From contig JANQPA010000029.1 of the NCBI GenBank assembly GCA_028285545.1, positions 1-40,507 on the forward strand: 40,507 nucleotides of DNA, written 5' to 3'. A program made the translations under genes and the position numbers. Origin of the DNA: Saprospiraceae bacterium. GTDB lineage: Bacteria; Bacteroidota; Bacteroidia; Chitinophagales; Saprospiraceae. Numbering within the stretch: position 1 is the first letter of the stretch; every line of letters starts with the position of its first letter. Positions 17,597 to 25,725 of the stretch are shown one piece after another. The notes beneath the pieces were generated by a model. That model made no database searches. It was not told where the DNA came from and saw nothing but the letters and a program-made list of their open reading frames with translations.

Positions 17597-18523
17597 ATGT
17601 CCGAATTGGATAAAACATATTTGAACTATCCTCATCGCTCCTATGGTATGGACCACAAGCGTTATGAATGGTCTATGCTTAATAAACGCCCCAAATTGTT
17701 ATGGCCCGAGGAAAAAACCTTGGCCCTTTGGATAAATGTAGGCCTGCAATTCTTTCCGCTTAATCAAAAAGGGATTCCTTTTAAAGTCCCTGGCGGTATG
17801 ACAAAACCTTATCCTGATTTAAGACACTACAGTTTAAGAGATTATGGCAATAGAGTAGGCATCTATCGTTTCTTAAAAGCCTTTGATCGCTATGGTATTA
17901 AACCAACTTTTGCTGTCTCTTCTCGACTGGCAGAGCGCAATCCATATCTAATGGATAAAATAAAGGAGCGAGGTGATGAGATTATCTGTCATGGCTATCA
18001 CATGGATGCCCTTCATTATGGTGGACAAAATCAAGCGGAAGAAGCAGAGCTTGTTAAAAAATCTCTAGAAGATCTGCGCCGAATAAGTGGTCAGGCAGTG
18101 AAGGGATGGATGAGTCCTGCTAAAAATGAATCAGAAAATACTCCTGATTTATTGGCCGCAAATGGCATCACTTATTTTTGTGACTGGGTTAATGATGATA
18201 TGCCATATCCCTTTCAAACCAAACATGGTGTGCTAACGGCCATGCCATTATCAACAGAATTGGAAGATTACTTCATCATTTTAAATAACCAACACTCTGC
18301 TGAATCATGGGCAGAACAAGTCTGTGATGCTTGTGATTTCCTTCTACAAGAGGCAAAGACAGAGAAAGGACGAATTCTTTCTTTGAATATACATCCCTGG
18401 GTGCTAGGGCAACCCCACCGCATTGGACAGTTAGAAAGAGTGTTAGATTATATTTCTTCTAAAAGAGAGGTTTGGACGGCTTATGCGGGGGAGATCCTTG
18501 AGGTTTGGAAAGAGACCCTATAA
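17597..18523 (+). CDS. PuuE-like polysaccharide-deacetylase-fold hydrolase (second of two)
   Basis: A 308-residue cytosolic protein homologous to the preceding gene product. Shared landmarks are RDYGNRVGIYRFLKAFDRYG (against RDWGNRVGHIRQMELLEKYG), the motif-2 position CHGYHMDALHYGG, and the motif-3 position GWMSPAKNESENTPDLL. A His-bearing LNIHPWVLGQPHRIG near residue 265 matches IPTHNYQVSCAHRIK in its partner. The two are clearly diverged, so this is not a recent duplication. It is the last gene of the amidase unit, ending 9 bp before a strong hairpin. The fold assignment is strong; the reaction (C-N hydrolysis, allantoinase-like) is inferred. Confidence 0.85.
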   Translation: MSELDKTYLNYPHRSYGMDHKRYEWSMLNKRPKLLWPEEKTLALWINVGLQFFPLNQKGIPFKVPGGMTKPYPDLRHYSLRDYGNRVGIYRFLKAFDRYGIKPTFAVSSRLAERNPYLMDKIKERGDEIICHGYHMDALHYGGQNQAEEAELVKKSLEDLRRISGQAVKGWMSPAKNESENTPDLLAANGITYFCDWVNDDMPYPFQTKHGVLTAMPLSTELEDYFIILNNQHSAESWAEQVCDACDFLLQEAKTEKGRILSLNIHPWVLGQPHRIGQLERVLDYISSKREVWTAYAGEILEVWKETL

Positions 18524-18532
18524 TGATAAATA

Positions 18533-18562
18533 ATGGGTATGGCCTGGAGGGGCCATACCCAT
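18533..18562. terminator. Bidirectional terminator hairpin between convergent genes
   Basis: ATGGGTATGGCC (18533-18544) pairs perfectly over 12 bp with GGCCATACCCAT (18551-18562) around TGGAGG. It separates the convergent genes ending at 18523 and 18577. No long T run follows on the plus strand; on the minus strand the trailing bases are also mixed. The loop resembles those in the hairpin cluster at 20072-20361. Confidence 0.7.
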
Positions 18563-18576
18563 GATCAAAAAATAAC

Positions 18577-20031
18577 TTAATTATTAGTCAAAACCTTCTC
18601 CACAAAATCCACCCAACCATATTTTGGGACGCTCCTATCAATGTAATAATCAGGCTGAATCCCCTTATCATCAATAGTCATATCAGGTATCCGCATGCTG
18701 CGAGAAAGACTGTATCCTAATTGGAACTCATTACAAGGGGAATTAACAAAATACATGTTAGAAATATCTAAAACCCCAACCGTCGTGGTACCAAATAATT
18801 TGACTTTTTTGCTCTGCTTGGCGGCTAGTAAAAACTGCTCTGTAGTACTGCCATTATTTTCATGAATGATGACGCCTACATTTTTTGGATAAGGATGAAT
18901 CTGATCAAAGGTTTCTATATTTACTATTTCATCATCTAAATCCACAAATTCCCCCAGGTGCTTACTCAATTTGTCATAAGATTCCTGGGCCCACTTTTTA
19001 TCTTCTTCTGACCAGTTGGGGTCATTTGTAAAGTCGATCATCCTTTGGTTATTCAACTCAGTAGATAATAATTCTACTCCTACCGTTCTTATTGGGTTGG
19101 TATATAAAAATTGCAGAATTTCGTGATAACTGGCATCGCTACCTCCTCCATTATTCCTTAGGTCGATGATCAAATTTTCGGTACTTAGGATTTTCTCTTT
19201 ATTAGCAGCAATTAAGTTGTCAATATCCTTTTTTTCTGATCGAGAAAATGAAGGGATACGGAGCAACAAGGTCTGATCGGATAATGATTTTATAAGAGGC
19301 TTGGAAGAGGAAATTAGATCAAAATACCGTTCTATAGATTTTTCGGTTTCAAACTTAGTATCCAAGCGTTTTAAGGTCACAAAATCCATTTGTAAGAAAT
19401 TATTGCCCAAAATTTCCACATTCTTTAACTCCCGTGGCGAATGATCTCTCATATAAAAAGTAGACACCCACTGATCATTTTCCTTTGTTATTTTAAGCTT
19501 TATTTGATCTTTTCGCCAATAAACCCCATCGGCTTCTATAATGAACCCGATATATTGTTCTCCCTCTTTTTTTATGCCAATTTTGTAGGGAGGAGACTCC
19601 CAAATCCCTTCAAAGTCTGCTTTTTTCTTTTTTTGGAGCATTCGCTCAAAAGAATTGAGGTCTACCTTGTGTGTCTCCCAGTCTTTAAATTGTTGAATAA
19701 TGCTTTCGTTGCTTGGTGCTTCAGCTGTATTTTGAGCATTTGAATTATTTATACGGCGGATGGCGATATGCCCAGACCTGAAAAAGCGAAGCCATTGGAA
19801 AAGGGTCTGAGTACATTCTACAGAATTTTGAATGCCTTTTACTTTTTCCAACATCACTTCATTGTGCTTTTCGTAAGCCTGCTCTCCTTTCTGCTCTAAG
19901 GCATAGGCAAATCCAGCATCATTTTCTTCAAATGTTGTTTTTAGCCAGTTGAAATTTTTTTCGCAGTCACAATCTTGTGCTTGGGTGAATAAGGATAAAA
20001 AGAAGAATAGGAAGAGTTGTAGATACTTCAT
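18577..20031 (-). CDS. Secreted S41-family peptidase-like protein
   Basis: A 484-residue protein with a signal peptide (about 1-18, ...LFTQAQ). The C-terminal half carries the S41 (C-terminal processing protease/tricorn-core) signature: LIIDLRNNGGGSDASYHE (about 287-304) and the region ENNGSTTEQFLLAAKQ, where S395 is the expected nucleophile. The usual Lys in the GE.T.GK motif of CtpA-type enzymes is not seen (GTTTVGVLDIS), which fits the tricorn/IRBP-like subgroup or reduced activity. The N-terminal ~230 residues are helical and then beta-rich with no PDZ that I recognise. It probably acts in the periplasm or outside the cell on peptides. Upstream, on its 5' side, is a 290-bp inverted-repeat element. 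Confidence 0.8.
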   Translation of the reverse strand: MKYLQLFLFFFLSLFTQAQDCDCEKNFNWLKTTFEENDAGFAYALEQKGEQAYEKHNEVMLEKVKGIQNSVECTQTLFQWLRFFRSGHIAIRRINNSNAQNTAEAPSNESIIQQFKDWETHKVDLNSFERMLQKKKKADFEGIWESPPYKIGIKKEGEQYIGFIIEADGVYWRKDQIKLKITKENDQWVSTFYMRDHSPRELKNVEILGNNFLQMDFVTLKRLDTKFETEKSIERYFDLISSSKPLIKSLSDQTLLLRIPSFSRSEKKDIDNLIAANKEKILSTENLIIDLRNNGGGSDASYHEILQFLYTNPIRTVGVELLSTELNNQRMIDFTNDPNWSEEDKKWAQESYDKLSKHLGEFVDLDDEIVNIETFDQIHPYPKNVGVIIHENNGSTTEQFLLAAKQSKKVKLFGTTTVGVLDISNMYFVNSPCNEFQLGYSLSRSMRIPDMTIDDKGIQPDYYIDRSVPKYGWVDFVEKVLTNN

Positions 20032-20071
20032 TTTTTGATTTTTGGTCCAGAATAAGTGAGTTGACTGAATT

Positions 20072-20361
20072 TAAACATGAGTCATGCGAATCATGAGCTA
20101 AATTAGAATAGCCTAATGATAATACATTTGCCTGGAAGGCAAACATAACATTTGCCCTGGGCTATTAGCCCTGGGCATAGATTCATGCATTATTATCTGC
20201 CCCGGAGGGGCTTAACAGGATCAGCTTTGATCTTGTTAAGCCCTTCCAGGGCATTTTTTAGTCTAATCTCTTACCAAGGGCTTCTCCTTTGGTTAATTTG
20301 TCAAACCCTTCCAGGGTTTTTTACATACTATTTAGCTCGTGATTCGCATGACTTATGTTTA
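20072..20361. mobile_element. MITE-like cluster of hairpins bounded by 32-bp inverted repeats
   Basis: The 389-bp gap 20032-20420 has no gene. It holds 20072-20103 and 20330-20361, which are inverted copies matching at 30 of 32 positions. Inside are five hairpins: TTTGCC/GGCAAA around TGGAA (20127-20143); 20153-20177; a 26-bp imperfect stem (20198-20223 with 20228-20253) with T6 after it; ACCAAGGG/CCTTTGGT (20273-20293); and AAACCC/GGGTTT around TTCCA (20303-20319). No transposase gene or clear target duplication is seen. It may be a non-autonomous element, a REP-type cluster, or a composite terminator. ORFs across it are artefacts of the repeats. Confidence 0.65.
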
Positions 20362-20420
20362 TTAAAAGTACCTACAGAAGAGAGATTTGGTTACAGAATC
20401 AAAAATAAGTAGAACCAAAA

Positions 20421-22400
20421 TTAATGTTTCTTAATGGTATTGAGGGCATAACGGTTTTCATCAAAAACCATTTTGTAATTCGCTTTTTCGAGATCATCAC
20501 CAACGGGCTCAGCCTTTCCCCCCAGGTTCTTTTTCAAAAACTGCTCACTGATGGCCCAGAAGGAAATCCAGCTGTGCTTATCCCTATAATCATGGACTTC
20601 CTCCGGATAATAAAAGTAGGTAACATCATTACCCAGCTGACTTAGTTTTTCAGCCATCTTATCCATCTGAGATTGAGGGACGCGAGCGTCCTTGGAGCCA
20701 GTAGTCATTAAAATAGGGGCTTTAACCTGATTAGCTGCATGAAAAGGAGAATGGGCTTTAAGCATGGCTTCACCCTCTTTGGTGTTGACATTGCCTACTG
20801 CATTTCGCCAGAGGGCATTATTGGCAAAATCGGTTTTGCAAAAACTTACCAGATCTGAAATGCCATACATAGAAATGCCACAGGCATACAAATCTGGATA
20901 AAAAGCAAGTCCTGCCATAGTAGCATATCCGCCATAGCTCCAACCCCAAATGCCCACTTTATCCTTTCTGGCTATCCCATTTTTTATGGCCCATTGTGCA
21001 ATCTCTGCCTTGTCACGAGTCATATCGGCCCCCCATTGCTTATAACTGCTTTCGGTTACTTTTTTCCCCAAACCTGTAGTGCTCCTAAATTCACAGACTA
21101 TGACAGCATAACCTCTATTGGCCAATAGTTGATAATTTCTCTGGTGAAACCACTGATTAAAATGTACTAGTCCAACCCAGGGACCTCCATGAACATACAT
21201 GACAGTGGGTAGTGCTTTGTCAGGAATGCCGTCCTTATTGGTGTCGGTGCCGGCAGGTAGATAGACATGTAAGGGTAATTTTAGTCCATCTGAAGTTGTT
21301 ACTTCATTAAAATGCCTGGGTACGAAAGAGAACTTTTCCAAATGTGGGCGATCAGAAACCAAATAGGTTAATTTCTTTTTCTTCCGGTCAAAATGATGGT
21401 AGCGCTGGATATGCCCCGTAAATTCGCGAATTAACAGAGACTCTCCATCCCAGGAATGATCTACGAAACTAATGTCACCACTTATATTTTTCTGTAGAAG
21501 CATAAAATCTGCTTCAAAACTCTTATCTACGATGAACTGTTCAGAGTGGGCATAAATGGAAGTGGCAATAGCCACCTCATGTTCGGTATTGAGTAACATC
21601 CCAAAGGGTAAAATATCTGCATTAGTAGGCTCTAGGATTACCTCAGAAGTTTTGGAAGGGATATGAAAACGAAGCAGTTGATTTTTATCGGTATTGCGAT
21701 TGTCGGTAAAGAAAATATTTTGCCCATCCTTAGTGACAGAAGCTATTTTTTGAAATCCACCAATAAGCCGACTTTCATTCCAGTCGAATTGGGCAAAGGA
21801 CTTCCAATTATTATTTTGCCTGTAATAAAGTGCATAGCTTCCGTTATTTTTAGCTCTTTGGGCCGCTACTGGCTGAGCATTATCATCAAAAAATACATTA
21901 GTGAAACCATCAAAAGGCAGTAGGAACTGGGCCCTTCCTTTTTTGTCCACTAAATAAAAACCAGAACTGTCTGAAGGTTCTCTTTGAATAATTACAACCA
22001 TTCCTTTCTTTGTAGGCTGCCTGATTTGAATAACATGAGCTGAGAAGGGTAGGAGGGAGGCTGATAATTTATCCTGATTTAGGAAATATAAATGATTCCC
22101 TCCCGGACCAGTTGTATTCATCAGCATAGATTCTCGATCAAACATAATCATACTTTTCAATACACCTGGAATTTCAATGTTTCTGGTCTTTTGACTTGGA
22201 ATATCCAAGGCGAAAATTTGGTTAATTGCACTTGGGTTTTCTTTATAATAAAGTGTTTGACCATCGCCGGAAAAAGTGAAATGAGTTCTCTTTTCGTCTT
22301 TAAACAATTCCTGCCTTGGAATAAGTGATTCCTGGGCAAATAAATTGTAGGTATTCAAAAAAACAAACAAGAATAGTAGAAAGGAATTGATTTGTTTCAT
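20421..22400 (-). CDS. Secreted S9-family peptidase (prolyl oligopeptidase/DPP-like)
   Basis: A 659-residue serine peptidase with a signal peptide (about 1-22). The N-terminal ~370 residues form a WD40/TolB-like propeller that would gate the active site. The C-terminal alpha/beta-hydrolase domain has the nucleophile S488 in GWSYGGY, D571 in GSKDARVP and H603 in EEVHDYRDKH: a complete triad in the right order and spacing for S9. The family cleaves short peptides, often after Pro or hydrophobic residues. The gene lies 18 bp after a DUF2268-like metalloprotease gene, suggesting co-transcription and a shared peptide-scavenging role in the periplasm or outside the cell. The motifs contain no sign of decay. 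Confidence 0.92.
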   Translation of the reverse strand: MKQINSFLLFLFVFLNTYNLFAQESLIPRQELFKDEKRTHFTFSGDGQTLYYKENPSAINQIFALDIPSQKTRNIEIPGVLKSMIMFDRESMLMNTTGPGGNHLYFLNQDKLSASLLPFSAHVIQIRQPTKKGMVVIIQREPSDSSGFYLVDKKGRAQFLLPFDGFTNVFFDDNAQPVAAQRAKNNGSYALYYRQNNNWKSFAQFDWNESRLIGGFQKIASVTKDGQNIFFTDNRNTDKNQLLRFHIPSKTSEVILEPTNADILPFGMLLNTEHEVAIATSIYAHSEQFIVDKSFEADFMLLQKNISGDISFVDHSWDGESLLIREFTGHIQRYHHFDRKKKKLTYLVSDRPHLEKFSFVPRHFNEVTTSDGLKLPLHVYLPAGTDTNKDGIPDKALPTVMYVHGGPWVGLVHFNQWFHQRNYQLLANRGYAVIVCEFRSTTGLGKKVTESSYKQWGADMTRDKAEIAQWAIKNGIARKDKVGIWGWSYGGYATMAGLAFYPDLYACGISMYGISDLVSFCKTDFANNALWRNAVGNVNTKEGEAMLKAHSPFHAANQVKAPILMTTGSKDARVPQSQMDKMAEKLSQLGNDVTYFYYPEEVHDYRDKHSWISFWAISEQFLKKNLGGKAEPVGDDLEKANYKMVFDENRYALNTIKKH

Positions 22401-22418
22401 TGTATTCGGATGATTTTA

Positions 22419-23780
22419 TTAATTACCCCCGGGATTATACCCTGAGGCTTCTAAAATTTTATAAGGATCTTTAATGTCTAATAAGTCCTGGATAGCCTGT
22501 TCTTTATCTTCCGCTTGGTCATAATAGGCTCTTGTGATTTTATAACCTACAAAATAAGCAAGATCTCTGACCCATCCATCTTCTGGAGCTTCATAATCGC
22601 TCACTCCACCAACCCAACCCTTTTGACTGGACTGATCCATATCTTTTTTAAAGTGCTTCCAGATCTTGACTTCATTGGCTTCTCCATAAATTCTATAGGG
22701 AGGTGTTGGCTGTGGTGGCCCCATGGCCAATTCTGTTATTAAATCAGCTCCACCTTCAACAATGGTTGCACCCAGCAGGGAAGAATTGGAAGTATTCTGG
22801 TAAGTGTGAATTAACTCATGGATCAGTACAAATGGTAAAAAAGTAGCTGGTGCCACTACTGACTGTCTACTTTCTGGTAAACTTTCTAGAGGGGTATTTT
22901 CATCAACAACATTTTCTAATCCTATTAAAGAGCCATTTAAACTGACAGTACCAAAGGAAGTATGCCTGCCTATTACAAAATAAAAATCTGAAAATGAGGC
23001 ACTGGGCACAATTGCTTTAACCTTCTCAAAATAATCCGGTAAATTGGCCAGATATTCAAGAGCCTTATTAGTGGGAGTTTTTACACCCTCGTAATAGTCA
23101 CGATGATTTTCTACAAATTCCACAAAATCGCGAATTCCTTTACGCATTTTCATAAAAGTGAAATCTTGTAGGCCAGGAGTTCCAGGATTAAAATATTCTT
23201 GCCTATAGATTTCCACTTTTTCTTCGATGCTATCTACCTCTGCAGCTTTGTCAAAAGCTATCCAAAATCTAGAAATATCACTTGTTTCAATTGTAATTTG
23301 AGAAGGATCTTTATGGTTACGTTCGTATTCTTCTTTGTTTGCTTCTATTGTAGCTTTTAAATCCTCCCATTCTGGATGGTCCATGAGTACTATGAAATTT
23401 TGATCATTTTCAAATGGACGAATGTCTCTATATCCTCTAGCAGCCAAAAGATTTGCGGCCTTCATGGCTTCATTTGGGTCTTCCTCCTTAAGGTAAAAGA
23501 AAATGGCTGACATGTACGCATTTTGAGGATTAAAGCCAAATTCCGCCGCTTTTATATAATGCTCAGCTGCTTCGCGATATTTTTCTTCCTTGATGGCAGT
23601 CCGGGCAAAATCATAATATTTTAAAGCCTCGTCATAATTCACTTTTTTGGAAGACGACAAGTTTTCACGTTCATTCTTTTCCTCTTCTGTTTTGCCATTA
23701 CAGGACAAAAATGATACAGAAAAAATAAATCCAAAGGCCAACACGATAGATAAGGGACAAAATGGTGATAAGTGTTTCAT
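22419..23780 (-). CDS. DUF2268-like zinc-protease lipoprotein with N-terminal TPR-like repeats
   Basis: A 453-residue lipoprotein (Cys27 in SFLSC). Residues about 47-110 look like TPR or Sel1 helices (ALKYYDFARTAIKEEKYREA). The C-terminal part carries HELIHTYQ with H321, E322 and H325, and a likely third ligand E342 in VEGGADLITEL, matching the predicted Zn-dependent protease family DUF2268. It is anchored on the periplasmic or outer face, judging from the signal. It is the first gene of a pair with the S9 peptidase, 18 bp apart. Substrate unknown; the intact metal site contrasts with the degenerate metallopeptidase-like domains at 12.4-15.7 and 27.3-28.7 kb. Confidence 0.85.
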   Translation of the reverse strand: MKHLSPFCPLSIVLAFGFIFSVSFLSCNGKTEEEKNERENLSSSKKVNYDEALKYYDFARTAIKEEKYREAAEHYIKAAEFGFNPQNAYMSAIFFYLKEEDPNEAMKAANLLAARGYRDIRPFENDQNFIVLMDHPEWEDLKATIEANKEEYERNHKDPSQITIETSDISRFWIAFDKAAEVDSIEEKVEIYRQEYFNPGTPGLQDFTFMKMRKGIRDFVEFVENHRDYYEGVKTPTNKALEYLANLPDYFEKVKAIVPSASFSDFYFVIGRHTSFGTVSLNGSLIGLENVVDENTPLESLPESRQSVVAPATFLPFVLIHELIHTYQNTSNSSLLGATIVEGGADLITELAMGPPQPTPPYRIYGEANEVKIWKHFKKDMDQSSQKGWVGGVSDYEAPEDGWVRDLAYFVGYKITRAYYDQAEDKEQAIQDLLDIKDPYKILEASGYNPGGN

Positions 23781-23997
23781 TATAAGCTAATTTTGATGAA
23801 AAGGCTGACTGGTAAATCAAAATGGACCTTGTAATTCGATGTGGTTTGATACAACCTGAGCTTTTATACTATTAAAAAACTAGGCCCATGTATTTTAATT
23901 GCCAGTACAGCCCGATAATTTTTTTGCACTTATCATTACTCAATAGTAGCTGTTTGCGTTACAATAAAAAAGGCGATAAAGGTCAATTGAGCTGTAA

Positions 23998-24906
23998 TTA
24001 TTGTTCGATCTGCAGTTCACATATTTCGAAATTGCCGTTTCTGTAGGCTGTGATTAGCAATTTATCATCATTTGGAGACCAGGAGGGCAAAGTATCTCCA
24101 TCTTCATTATAAGTAATACGCTTCAGTTTTTTTCCATTTTTATTCATGATATAAATTTCTGGCCTGCTGTTTTCCATTGAGATCACATGAGCAATCTTTT
24201 TGCCGTTATTCGACCAGGCAGGACAAAAGTTGTGTTTTGGCCAATTGGTCAGTCGTTTCCATTTATTATTTTTGAGATTGATGCGATAGACCTCATCATC
24301 CTCATTTTGTGTGTCTTTTCGAGAAAAACAAAGTAATTCTTTCCCATTTGGAGACCAATAAGGATAAACATTTCGATAGGGATTATCTGATATTTTAGTT
24401 AGAGAATTATCCTTTATCTGAAATAGGTATATTTCAAAGGTTCCTTCATTATTGACATACGTAAAAGCAATCTGCTCTCCATTAGGGGAAAAACGGGCAA
24501 AATTTAAATTTCCTTTAAGTTTACTCTGGTCAAGTACAATTTGGCTTTGTGAGCTTGCTATGTCAAGAGTGTGAAGATCACTACTATTCTCATCGATGAG
24601 CGATTCAAAAATAATCTGGCGTCCATTCGGATGCCAGGAAGGTCTTCGTTCATCCTTGGGACTGTTTACCAAGGCTTTGGTTTCATTGGTCTGCAAATCC
24701 AAAATGAAGATGTCCCAGTTCCCATTTCGATCGGATTCAAAAAGAACTTGACGGCCATCCGGAGAATAAGAACCATATCTGTCATTGGATGGATGCTTGC
24801 TCAGGCATGTTTCGGGAGCAGATGTCTGAGCTGAAATGTCCAGAAAAATACAAGAGAAAAGAAGTAGGCTTAATGCCAAAAAGATTTTTAAATAAGGTGA
24901 TTTCAT
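23998..24906 (-). CDS. Exported TolB-like PD40 beta-propeller protein
   Basis: A 302-residue exported protein with a signal peptide (cleavage probably near ISAQ, residues 24-27; a lipobox-like FSC occurs earlier). It consists of six or so PD40/WD40-like repeats with the hallmark pattern SPDGR/SPNGE/SPNGK followed by I-F or I-Y-L, such as YSPDGRQVLFESDRNGNWDI near residues 47-66. Such propellers bind partners and have no activity of their own. The 217-bp gap before the DUF2268-like gene, with no clear terminator, leaves co-transcription open. It has no OmpA, TPR or protease domain attached. Confidence 0.85.
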   Translation of the reverse strand: MKSPYLKIFLALSLLLFSCIFLDISAQTSAPETCLSKHPSNDRYGSYSPDGRQVLFESDRNGNWDIFILDLQTNETKALVNSPKDERRPSWHPNGRQIIFESLIDENSSDLHTLDIASSQSQIVLDQSKLKGNLNFARFSPNGEQIAFTYVNNEGTFEIYLFQIKDNSLTKISDNPYRNVYPYWSPNGKELLCFSRKDTQNEDDEVYRINLKNNKWKRLTNWPKHNFCPAWSNNGKKIAHVISMENSRPEIYIMNKNGKKLKRITYNEDGDTLPSWSPNDDKLLITAYRNGNFEICELQIEQ

Positions 24907-25137
24907 TGAATATAATTTAAATTTTAGGAAAGTCTTTTTATTAAAGTTAAATAATTTATCCTCTCTACATGGAGTTAGAAGAGTGCATTACCTGTAATAA
25001 CTTTAATCACTTTTTTGACACTGACTATCGTTTATATTACTGATTCGTCCTTACAAATTGACAAAAAGGAACTGAATTCAAAATATTTTGTTGCCAACGC
25101 TTGTGAAATTGCTGTAAATTCATTTAATTGCATTTTA

Positions 25138-25151
25138 AATAGTTGTAAATG
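25138..25151 (+). promoter_or_regulatory. MarR half-site overlapping the MarR start codon
   Basis: AATAGTTGTAAATG matches 13 of 14 bases of AATAGTTGTAAGTG at 25611-25624 after the same gene, and it ends on the ATG. The inverted ends TCATTTA (25120-25126) and TAAATGA (25146-25152) surround it. Binding here would block transcription or translation of the regulator, a common autoregulatory layout for MarR. Confidence 0.4.
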
Positions 25152-25598
25152 AAACAATTTTTTGACCCAGCTCAACGCTTAGATAAATTACCTGTTTTTT
25201 TGATGGAGCAAATCCTTAAACGATATCGACAACTAGCTCATAAAGCGCTCAGTAGTGAAAATGCAGGAATAAATGTAGATCAGTGGGTTGTCTTAAAGCA
25301 GGTTAGCGAGAACAATGGTTGCAGCCAGGTTGAAATTGCTCAGTCAACAGTGAAAGATGCTCCCACAACCACCAGAATTATTGACCAACTTGTGAACAAG
25401 GTATTGATTGCGAAGCAATTAGATCCAAGTGACCGACGTAAGTATATGGTCTTTGTAACCGATAAGGGAAAGCAATTAATTGCACGTCTGTTACCAGTGG
25501 TTCAAAGCTATCGTAAATTACCCTTGAAAGGCTTTACAAACGAAGAGGAGGAACAACTTATGACCTTTCTAAGCCGGATGATGAAAAATTTAGAATAA
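25149..25598 (+). CDS. MarR-family transcriptional regulator
   Basis: A 149-residue winged-helix regulator. The recognition region CSQVEIAQSTVKDAPTTTRI (about residues 58-77) is followed by the wing with DPSDRRKYMVFVTDKG (about 97-112), which is the MarR signature. These dimers bind palindromes and release DNA when a small molecule, often a phenolic or oxidant, is bound. Related sites lie at its own start and at 25611-25632 in front of the S41 protease gene, which points to control of itself and its neighbour. No effector can be named. Confidence 0.92.
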   Translation: MKQFFDPAQRLDKLPVFLMEQILKRYRQLAHKALSSENAGINVDQWVVLKQVSENNGCSQVEIAQSTVKDAPTTTRIIDQLVNKVLIAKQLDPSDRRKYMVFVTDKGKQLIARLLPVVQSYRKLPLKGFTNEEEEQLMTFLSRMMKNLE

Positions 25599-25610
25599 TT
25601 TTTTTGCCAT

Positions 25611-25632
25611 AATAGTTGTAAGTGCAACTATT
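25611..25632. promoter_or_regulatory. 22-bp palindrome, candidate MarR operator for the S41 gene
   Basis: AATAGTTG (25611-25618) and CAACTATT (25625-25632) are perfect inverted 8-bp arms around TAAGTG. There is no T run after it, so it is not a good terminator. The left half recurs at the MarR start. It lies between the MarR gene and the S41 gene. Confidence 0.5.
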
Positions 25633-25679
25633 GCGTGTGTAATGTTTCCTTTATGTATAAATGACCCGACTGAAATTAC

Positions 25680-25716
25680 TCATTGGTTGCTGAGAGGCAG
25701 CCAATGATTTTTTTTC
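25680..25716 (+). terminator. Intrinsic terminator just before the S41 gene, possible attenuator
   Basis: CATTGGTTGC (25681-25690) pairs with GCAGCCAATG (25697-25706) with one G-T pair, plus a T-A closing pair, around TGAGAG. Eight T residues follow at 25708-25715. It ends 10 bp before the start codon at 25726, so RNA begun at the palindrome at 25611 would run through it before reaching the gene. Confidence 0.65.
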
Positions 25717-25725
25717 ACAAAAAAA

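Noticed and set aside
18577-20031. Treating the S41-like protein as a standard CtpA protease
   Set aside because: No PDZ domain is recognised and the usual catalytic Lys motif is absent, so only a general S41-like call is made.
20152-20412. 86-codon ORF
   Set aside because: It runs through the hairpin cluster and its composition comes from the repeats.
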